This document shows, piece after piece, positions 7,113 through 12,969 of a stretch of 20,692 bases of DNA. Each line of letters opens with the position of its first letter. Positions within the stretch are counted from its first letter, which is position 1. The position numbers were made by a program, and so were the translations under genes. This stretch comes from JAUWOY01 sp034431315 (GTDB lineage Bacteria; Chloroflexota; Anaerolineae; VGOG01), in contig DAOUDK010000060.1 in assembly GCA_034431315.1 (NCBI GenBank), forward strand, positions 1 to 20,692, written 5' to 3'. The notes under the pieces are model-generated. The model ran no database searches. It was not told where the DNA came from and was given only the letters and a program-made list of their open reading frames with translations.

Positions 7113-9157
7113 TCATACGACAGGTAAACCTGTCAAACTTTGGTATATATGGCGGTGACTACTCCTTTGACTTAACCCCGATATCATCTGGCAGGTTCAA
7201 TCGTCCGATAGTGTTGTTTAGTGGTAAGAATGGTGTAGGCAAGACCACCCTGATGGAAGCTGTCCGTCTGTGTTTGCACGGTCCATTGGCTGTGAGCAGT
7301 CGGGTGAGTCGGGCAGAGTACGACGATTACCTGTTGAGCCGCATCCACCGCCCATTAGACCAGAAGGCATCGCCGACCAGCGCAAAGATCGAAATACTGC
7401 TCGATTACGTGAGTGCTGGGCACAAGCACCTCTATCGTATTGAGCGAAGTTGGCACCGAGTCAGAAATAAGGTGACTCAGAGGGTACTTATCTCAGAGGA
7501 TGGAGAGACGCCACAGGATCTTGGCCCTGACAGGAGCGAGAGTTTTCTGCGTGAGTTGGTGCCACCTAGTGTAGCCGATTTGTTCTTTTTTGATGGTGAA
7601 AAACTACAGATGTTAGCTGAAGATAATACTAGCAATAGCCTGCTAGCAGATACGGTGAAAGCTTTGTTTGGCCTCAATTTGGTTGAGCAACTACAGAAAG
7701 ATGTGGATATTTACATCTCGCGCCAGATGACTCACAACAACCATGCTGTCTTGCAGACTCAATTGGATGAGCTTAGAGATAGAATATCAGAGCTAGAGCG
7801 TGAAAGAGAATTTATCCAGGCTGAGCAACAAACGACCAGGGAGGGAATTGCAGGAATAGAACGTGATATTGCTAGGCAAGAGCAAAGGATAGCCAGTGAG
7901 GGTAGTTGGTTTGCCGACCGGTTTGATGCTCTGAAGATGGAACGGCAACGATTCGAACTGGAGATTGAAACACAACGGCGCCGGGTACAAGAACTGAGTA
8001 GCGGGTTAGCGCCATTCGCTATTGCTCCTCAGATGTGTCGCTTTGTGGCTGAACGTCTGGAGATGGAGCGAGAGTATGAGCGATGGGTAGCGTCACAACA
8101 GGTACTGAATAATCAACTTGAGCGAATTTCTGTTGAAATTGCGTCATCTGAGTTTTGGGCTGATATGGGACTGGAAGTCGATAAGCCATCGCGACGCAAG
8201 GTGCTTACCAAAATCGAAGCGACATTGAAGTCACTGGGCCAGTCTCCGGGGATAGACCCGGACGAAGTTATCCTCCAAGTTTCCGAGCGGGAACGTAGCA
8301 CTCTTCTGAATTGGATAGAGCAATCACTAACCGATGTTCCTCAACAGTTTTGTCAAGCTATTAACAGTCTGAGTGACTTGGAGAATGACCTTGAGCATGT
8401 TAAGCGCGAACTGTTGATGGTGCCAGCCGACGAGACTTTGGAGCCGCTGGTCGAGACTCTGAATAGCTTAAATCAGAAGTTGGGGGCTCTGCAAAAGCAA
8501 GATGAGGATCTCCGCGAGCAACTGCGTCGGTTGGATTACAAATTGGAGCAAGTAAACCATCAGCTACGTCGTATACGGCAGGAGATAATGGAGCAAGAGA
8601 AAGGCAACCAACGCATTCAACTGGCGGCCAAAACTCAGCTTGTGCTGGAGAGATATACTGCGGAGCTAATCCATGAGAAGATAGCTATATTGGAAAGGTC
8701 ACTGATTAGGCGATTCAATGATTTGTGCCGTAAAGAAGCATTCATTGATGTAGCCAGAATAGACCCAGATGACTTTACAATTACACTCTATCGAGCAGGA
8801 CAACCGTTCGAGCGTAGCCAATTATCAGCAGGCGAAAAGCAGCTAATGGCTGTAGCGACGATGTGGGCTTTGCGAGAAGTGTCGGGCGTGCCCATGCCAG
8901 TCATAATTGACACGCCTCTGGGGCGGTTAGATAGTGATCACCGCCTCAGCATGGTTCAGAATTACTTTCCACAGGCCAGCCGTCAGGTCATTTTAATGGT
9001 CACCGACACTGAAATTGACAACCAAATGTTGTCCAGGCTGAACCCAGCTATTTCACACATTTACTATTTGGACTACGACCCCACACAGGGCAAAACAATT
9101 GTACGTAACGGCGCCTCTGTAGACAACTCTCAACTGGAAGAGGTGATTGCTTTATGA
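7109..9157 (+). CDS. dndD: DndD, SMC-like ATPase for DNA phosphorothioation
   Basis: The ATG at 7109 overlaps the dndC stop (ATGA) and has GGAGG at 7100-7104, so the longer in-frame start at 7034 is rejected. The 682-residue protein begins MIIRQVNLSNFGIYGG, the typical SMC/RecF-type N-terminus. Walker A GKNGVGKT is at 39-46. A central region from about 205 to 530 is rich in Glu, Gln, Arg and Leu with heptad character and should form an antiparallel coiled coil. The ABC signature LSAGEKQL starts at 572 and Walker B VIIDTPLGRLDS has D601. DndD is believed to use ATP to open or position DNA for sulfur insertion with DndC and DndE. Length is normal for DndD and no key residue is missing. Confidence 0.95.
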   Translation: MIIRQVNLSNFGIYGGDYSFDLTPISSGRFNRPIVLFSGKNGVGKTTLMEAVRLCLHGPLAVSSRVSRAEYDDYLLSRIHRPLDQKASPTSAKIEILLDYVSAGHKHLYRIERSWHRVRNKVTQRVLISEDGETPQDLGPDRSESFLRELVPPSVADLFFFDGEKLQMLAEDNTSNSLLADTVKALFGLNLVEQLQKDVDIYISRQMTHNNHAVLQTQLDELRDRISELEREREFIQAEQQTTREGIAGIERDIARQEQRIASEGSWFADRFDALKMERQRFELEIETQRRRVQELSSGLAPFAIAPQMCRFVAERLEMEREYERWVASQQVLNNQLERISVEIASSEFWADMGLEVDKPSRRKVLTKIEATLKSLGQSPGIDPDEVILQVSERERSTLLNWIEQSLTDVPQQFCQAINSLSDLENDLEHVKRELLMVPADETLEPLVETLNSLNQKLGALQKQDEDLREQLRRLDYKLEQVNHQLRRIRQEIMEQEKGNQRIQLAAKTQLVLERYTAELIHEKIAILERSLIRRFNDLCRKEAFIDVARIDPDDFTITLYRAGQPFERSQLSAGEKQLMAVATMWALREVSGVPMPVIIDTPLGRLDSDHRLSMVQNYFPQASRQVILMVTDTEIDNQMLSRLNPAISHIYYLDYDPTQGKTIVRNGASVDNSQLEEVIAL

Positions 9158-9576
9158 AACTGAACCGTCTGCGCGTGTGTGAAGAGGTTTCGAACCGGCT
9201 GAGTATCTTGAAAGGACGAACCGGATTGACCCCGAATATTCTGTGCCGGATTGGATTCTGTCTTTCCCTAAACGACCCAACTATTCCCAATCCAGATGAT
9301 TATCCGTCAGATAGTGAGCGGGAAATTGACCGCCATACCTTAACCGGGCCATGGGATCGGTTGTTTGTGGCCTTGATCAAGGAGCGTTGTCAACAGGATA
9401 GCCTCTCACTGGATGACGCCGCACTAGCTGCCCAATTCCGAACACATATCAACCGAGGTGTCTTACTCCTCTACAAGCGGGTACGCTCGCTAAATGACCT
9501 GGCCCTGCTAATGCCTAGAGACATTCTGCGGGGTGTTCAACGAGTTGATAGTCTGGAGTTGAATGATGCCCTCTGA
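9154..9576 (+). CDS. dndE: DndE, small DNA-binding subunit of the phosphorothioation complex
   Basis: A 140-residue protein starting four bases inside dndD (ATGA), with AGGTGAT seven nt upstream. The segment VSNRLSILKGRTGLTPNILC and RIGFCLSLNDP near the N-terminus, and the later FRTHINRGVLLLYKR, are hallmarks of DndE, a mostly helical protein that forms tetramers and has been reported to bind nicked double-stranded DNA through lysine-rich surfaces. It acts with DndC and DndD at the modification step. Length is at the upper end of the family because of an extra tail after about residue 115 (RSLNDLALLMPRDILRGVQR). It overlaps the next gene by about 11 nt. Confidence 0.93.
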   Translation: MKLNRLRVCEEVSNRLSILKGRTGLTPNILCRIGFCLSLNDPTIPNPDDYPSDSEREIDRHTLTGPWDRLFVALIKERCQQDSLSLDDAALAAQFRTHINRGVLLLYKRVRSLNDLALLMPRDILRGVQRVDSLELNDAL

Positions 9577-10744
9577 TGTAATTTACCTCGATCACAATGC
9601 TACGACACCGGTGGATCCGCGTGTGGTAGAAGCCATGCTTCCATATTTCACAGAGATCTTTGGTAACGCAGCCAGCATTGATCACGATTACGGGTATGAA
9701 GCCAAAAAGGCCGTAGATAGAGCCCGAGAGCAAATCGCTGCAATCATCAATGCCAGGCCGGATGAGATCATCTTTACCAGTGGTGCAACTGAGTCAGATA
9801 ATATTGCCTTGTTTGGCGTGGCAGAGAAATACGCCAACAAGGGTGACCACATTATTACCTGCGTTACTGAACACAAGGCAGTATTGGATTGTTGTCAGCG
9901 GTTGGAAGAGTTGGGGAAGCAGGTCACTTACCTGCCAGTGGATCAACATGGTTGGGTGGATCCGGACGAGGTGCGCCGGGCTATTACGCCCAGAACTATC
10001 CTGATCTCAATCATGGCAGCCAACAACGAGATAGGCACGATAGCACCTTTGAAAGAGATCGGTGCAATTGCCAGGGAGCATGATGTCTTGTTTCACACGG
10101 ACGCGGCTCAGGCTGTGGGCCACATTCCCATTGATGTTCAAGCGCTGAACATAGATATCATGTCGCTGTCGGGCCACAAAATCTATGGGCCCAAGGGAAT
10201 CGGGGCACTGTATCGCCGCCGCAGCAATCCACGTGTGAGACTAGAGCCGATAATATACGGGGGAGGACACGAACGGGGGATTCGCTCAGGCACGTTGAAT
10301 GTGCCGGGGATTGTTGGTTTTGGGGAAGCGCTGCGGATTGCAAAGCGAGGAATGGAATCGGAGGCTACGCGGTTTAGAGACTGGACTCAGCGAATAAATC
10401 TGCGCTTGGTAGAGGAAATCGGGGAAGTCCAACTAAACGGCCACCCCACACAGCGGCTTCCCCACAATCTCAACCTGAGCCTTCCAGGCATAGAGAGCAA
10501 GGCTCTCATCGTGGGGCTGAAAGGGGTAGCAATCTCCACTGGTTCGGCTTGCACCTCAGCTACAGTGGAGCCTTCGCACGTAATCCTGGCGCTCGGTTTT
10601 GGTGAGGAGCGGGCTCACAATGCTATCAGGATTAGCGTTGGCCGATTCAATGATGATGAGCAGATTGACGTGGCGATTGACAGAATAGTAGAGGTAGTGC
10701 GAGAACTTGTGGCAATTCGTATGCCCCTACGGATCAAAAGCTAG
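9566..10744 (+). CDS. dndA: DndA, IscS/NifS-type cysteine desulfurase
   Basis: This pyridoxal-phosphate enzyme releases sulfur from L-cysteine as an enzyme persulfide, which feeds DndC, and may also help build its iron-sulfur cluster. From the ATG at 9566 (TGGAG 7 nt upstream; an adjacent ATG at 9563 is the alternative) it has 392 residues. Visible motifs are YLDHNATTP at the start, TSGATESDN, the internal aldimine lysine K205 in SGHKIYGPKG, and the persulfide cysteine C329 in TGSACTSA. All are intact. In many bacteria dndA is divergent from the rest or replaced by a housekeeping IscS; here it is the last gene of the same operon. Its 3' end overlaps the end of dndB on the other strand by 18 nt. 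Confidence 0.93.
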   Translation: MPSDVIYLDHNATTPVDPRVVEAMLPYFTEIFGNAASIDHDYGYEAKKAVDRAREQIAAIINARPDEIIFTSGATESDNIALFGVAEKYANKGDHIITCVTEHKAVLDCCQRLEELGKQVTYLPVDQHGWVDPDEVRRAITPRTILISIMAANNEIGTIAPLKEIGAIAREHDVLFHTDAAQAVGHIPIDVQALNIDIMSLSGHKIYGPKGIGALYRRRSNPRVRLEPIIYGGGHERGIRSGTLNVPGIVGFGEALRIAKRGMESEATRFRDWTQRINLRLVEEIGEVQLNGHPTQRLPHNLNLSLPGIESKALIVGLKGVAISTGSACTSATVEPSHVILALGFGEERAHNAIRISVGRFNDDEQIDVAIDRIVEVVRELVAIRMPLRIKS

Positions 10745-12019
10745 GGGAAGGTCAGCTTGAAGGTCGTCCAACACTTCACGATATTTTCCTAGTAGATTGT
10801 AGTTAGTCTTACGAGGCTTTTGGCTGACACAATGCAGAAATATCCCCTCTGGTAACAGAGCACCCGCTTTAGAATTGATCCGTTTGGTACCAGGATTCCA
10901 AAGTACGTGTCGCCAGGGGGGTGTATTTAGTTCCATGGGGACAGAGGATAAGGCGATTACAGCGTCCTCCATTTTCTCGCCACGATCCATCATAATGCGT
11001 ACCGCTCGAGAAAAGGCTTGCTGGCCTGCTGGTCGGAACATCAAGTGCCCCCCCTCCCGAGTGCGATACTTCCCTGCCACCTGGTCCTTCGGTTCAGACT
11101 TGAAAAGCTCCCGGTACTCTGGGATACTCTCTTCCAAAAGGCACCAGTAGTGAATCTGTTCATCAAAAACTGTGTCTAATGTTTGATCAGTTGGGCGACG
11201 TATTCTTAGTCTGCCCATTTTTGACCGTTGCTTCCTATCCAAAACAGGAACGTGAATGATTTCCACTATGTGATAGAGAGCAAGTATTGAAGTTAGACTC
11301 TGTTGATCGCTGGCGGGGATAGGAGCGCTCCTTCCAAAACGTACAAAGCCTTCTTCATCTCCAAATCCTGATTTCAACAAGGAAAAATCGTCTACAAGGC
11401 GACGTGTAATTATGGCAAAAGCATCGTCCTCGTCCAACGCAACTATTTCACCCTTGGAAACTGGTTTCGCATACCTGTTCAGGGTCGAAAAGAGCCGTCT
11501 CGTGCGTGTTCTACCCTCCTCGTCAGTCCCGTGGGCAACAAAAATGACACTCAACTCTTCATCTCTTAGCTGTGGTTCCCTCTCTAGCGCTCGTTTGATC
11601 GCTTCGACCCTATGTTGACCATCAATAGCAAATAGCTTTTCATTGCCATCCAGCACTAAGAGACCAACTGAGTGCCGGGAATCTTCGTCTAGATCTGCAG
11701 AACCAAGTATCGGACTATCCCCTATTTCGAGCGGATACCATTGTGGTGCCCCCCCATAGACTCCTACAACAATAGCGTTGAAGAACCGTTCCTGTTGTTC
11801 AATCAGATAATTCGCGATTGGAGTTGCCCGCGGGGTAAGCTCACGCTGTATCATGTCACGCAACTTCTGGCTCTTATGAATCTGGTCTGTTCTCTTGATC
11901 CAATGGGCAACGTCAGAGAATCTCATATATGTGACGTAATAGAACCAGTCTCCCATAATACAGCGCAGAGCGGGGAATGTTGTTCTCAGTCGGTACTCTT
12001 TTGCCATCTTCATCACCAT
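10727..12019 (-). CDS. dndB: DndB, DGQHR-domain protein of the phosphorothioation system
   Basis: A 430-residue (or 426) protein with the diagnostic DGQHR motif at D133-R137 within LFAIDGQHRVEAIKRAL. In Salmonella DndB represses dnd transcription, and it also affects which genomic sites are modified. Three in-frame ATGs are possible (12019, 12013, 12007). ATG 12013 shares its A with the TGA stop of the GIY-YIG gene, and 12007 has GGTGA six nt upstream; all imply translational coupling to the nuclease. The length is on the long side for DndB. Placement is unusual: instead of leading a dndBCDE operon it is expressed from the opposite strand and converges on dndA. No terminator is visible at its end, so read-through would give transcript antisense to dndA. 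Confidence 0.92.
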   Translation of the reverse strand: MVMKMAKEYRLRTTFPALRCIMGDWFYYVTYMRFSDVAHWIKRTDQIHKSQKLRDMIQRELTPRATPIANYLIEQQERFFNAIVVGVYGGAPQWYPLEIGDSPILGSADLDEDSRHSVGLLVLDGNEKLFAIDGQHRVEAIKRALEREPQLRDEELSVIFVAHGTDEEGRTRTRRLFSTLNRYAKPVSKGEIVALDEDDAFAIITRRLVDDFSLLKSGFGDEEGFVRFGRSAPIPASDQQSLTSILALYHIVEIIHVPVLDRKQRSKMGRLRIRRPTDQTLDTVFDEQIHYWCLLEESIPEYRELFKSEPKDQVAGKYRTREGGHLMFRPAGQQAFSRAVRIMMDRGEKMEDAVIALSSVPMELNTPPWRHVLWNPGTKRINSKAGALLPEGIFLHCVSQKPRKTNYNLLGKYREVLDDLQADLPLAFDP

Positions 12020-12498
12020 GCTTTCATTGCTGACCTGATCTCTGCAGGATACTGATCATTCACCGGCGGTACGTATGCACTTATTAAGCCTTGCTCGATA
12101 CTATGAATCTGACTTGTGTCTTCAATCATTGCATAACAAAACCAGAGATGCTGTTCCCACAGTGTCAGCATCTTCCGAACTTTTGGCCTGCCTTTTCGAT
12201 CATTCCGCTCAGTAAAGTATTGGTTGAAACGTCGCCTAAGGCTTTGATTTTCTGCTTTTCCTACATAGAGTAAATATGCACTTTCGGGATGATTAGCTAT
12301 TCCGGGCTTTACGACAAAAGTATATATGCCCCTCTTGTCGTTCGGCACACAATTCCGTTGGGATCTGTCAAACTTGACTACAATCCACGACAGTGGGATT
12401 TGACTTGTAAAAACCACCCATCGTTCTGGTGAAAGAATCACGCGATCTACGTGATACTTCTTCAAGCCACTCCGTGTGATCTCGATGACATCATACAT
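12013..12498 (-). CDS. GIY-YIG nuclease coupled to dndB
   Basis: A 161-residue protein with a complete GIY-YIG catalytic core: G57-I-Y59 in KRGIYTFVV, Y78-V-G80 in LLYVGKAE (the YIG position), the arginine cluster R88-R90 in SLRRRFNQYF, the metal-binding glutamate E135 in IHSIEQGLI, and N147 in PPVNDQYP. The first 55 residues form a small separate region (MYDVIEITRSGLKKYHVDRV onward) that I do not recognise and that could bind DNA or a partner. No zinc finger or helicase is attached. Its stop overlaps the dndB start, so the two proteins are probably made in step. The context suggests a nuclease belonging to the phosphorothioation system, either restricting unmodified DNA or cutting modified DNA, but the sequence alone does not say which. 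Confidence 0.85.
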   Translation of the reverse strand: MYDVIEITRSGLKKYHVDRVILSPERWVVFTSQIPLSWIVVKFDRSQRNCVPNDKRGIYTFVVKPGIANHPESAYLLYVGKAENQSLRRRFNQYFTERNDRKGRPKVRKMLTLWEQHLWFCYAMIEDTSQIHSIEQGLISAYVPPVNDQYPAEIRSAMKAW

Positions 12499-12511
12499 TG
12501 ACTACGCCCCG

Positions 12512-12537
12512 TTGGTAGAGTTAAGCAACTCTACCAA
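12512..12537. promoter_or_regulatory. perfect 11-bp inverted repeat in the GIY-YIG/dndB leader
   Basis: TTGGTAGAGTT (12512-12522) and AACTCTACCAA (12527-12537) are exact complements around a 4-nt centre, ending 14 nt before the nuclease ATG (12498). As RNA it would make a stable hairpin next to the ribosome site; as DNA it is a good operator for a dimeric regulator. It is not followed by a T-run on either strand, so it is not a terminator. Confidence 0.75.
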
Positions 12538-12582
12538 GTTCCATAGAGGTCTTCCACCTTGACCAAGCAAATCTGTCATCAT

Positions 12583-12756
12583 TCATCCAGGTGTACCATA
12601 CGCAGTCAGGCCAACCGCAAGAATATTGCAAGTTGCAGCTTCCGCTGGTACCAAGTATAGCACATCTACGGCAATTGTGCAACAGTACATCGTGGTCACC
12701 AACGCACGGGCATCCACCAACCCGGCGCCGCAGCAGTCATCGGCCAGTAATCTCAT
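12583..12756 (-). pseudogene. small ORF resembling a decayed DUF5615 PIN-like toxin
   Basis: A 57-residue frame starts MRLLADDCCGAGLVDA and later has VDVLYLVPAEAA. The start matches the M-(R/K)-x-L-A-D-E-x-x and L-V-x-A-L pattern of DUF5615 PIN-like toxins, and the second piece recalls their G-H-D-V-L-Y-(V/L)-x-E-E-A. The conserved glutamate is replaced by D7, about ten residues are inserted between the pieces and the catalytic C-terminal half is missing, so it is most likely a remnant. Its ATG overlaps the stop of the ORF at 12753-12848 (ATGA), as in toxin-antitoxin operons. The promoter proposed for the GIY-YIG/dndB operon lies inside it. Confidence 0.35.
12654..12682 (-). promoter_or_regulatory. 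candidate promoter of the GIY-YIG/dndB operon
   Basis: Minus-strand TTGCAC (12682-12677), a 17-bp spacer and TATACT (12659-12654, 5 of 6). Transcription would start near 12647 and give a leader of about 150 nt that contains the 11-bp inverted repeat. The -35 box is only 3 of 6. The stronger promoter at 12881-12909 reads in the same direction and could also supply the operon. Confidence 0.45.
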
Positions 12757-12848
12757 GGGCGCTGCCCATCAGTAGAGACAATCACTTCAACGGCAATCGC
12801 CAGCGAGGATGCGGTCATAGTCCGGTTGTCACCTTTGCTGCCGTGCAC
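12753..12848 (-). CDS. 31-codon ORF with its own ribosome site, possible antitoxin remnant
   Basis: A GTG start at 12848 is preceded by GGAGAGG at 12855-12861 (about 6 nt spacing) and by a strong promoter at 12881-12909. The product is VHGSKGDNRTMTASSLAIAV plus EVIVSTDGQRP. It has no recognisable domain. Its TGA overlaps the ATG of the next small ORF (12756). The tight arrangement suggests the first gene of a toxin-antitoxin operon that has decayed, or a small leader peptide. Coding status is uncertain. Confidence 0.35.
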   Translation of the reverse strand: MHGSKGDNRTMTASSLAIAVEVIVSTDGQRP

Positions 12849-12880
12849 GGTGACCCTCTCCAACTGATAACACCAGGTAT

Positions 12881-12909
12881 AGTATAGCAGATTTCGACTC
12901 CTTTGGCAA
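12881..12909 (-). promoter_or_regulatory. strong predicted promoter reading toward GIY-YIG/dndB
   Basis: Minus-strand TTGCCA (12909-12904, 5 of 6) and TATACT (12886-12881, 5 of 6) with a 17-bp spacer. It starts directly after the T-run of the macroglobulin terminator, so upstream transcription is insulated from it. The predicted start near 12874 leaves about 26 nt before the small ORF at 12848. Confidence 0.65.
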
Positions 12910-12910
12910 C

Positions 12911-12945
12911 AAAAAAGCCTCCTGCATTGGCTGCACAGGTGGCTT
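12911..12945 (-). terminator. intrinsic terminator of the macroglobulin gene
   Basis: Read on the minus strand, AAGCCACCTG (12945-12936) pairs with CAGGAGGCTT (12924-12915) with one mismatch, followed by a run of T (12916-12911). It begins 24 nt after the macroglobulin stop codon. Confidence 0.85.
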
Positions 12946-12969
12946 CTTGGATAGTGCCAACTCGTAACG

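Noticed and set aside
12500..12520. DndB-type operator TACG-N10-CGTA
   Set aside because: TACG occurs at 12503 but the second half-site is not at the required spacing.
12591..12887. 98-codon plus-strand ORF before the macroglobulin terminator
   Set aside because: No ribosome site and no domain; the opposite strand has a promoter, a ribosome site and better small ORFs.
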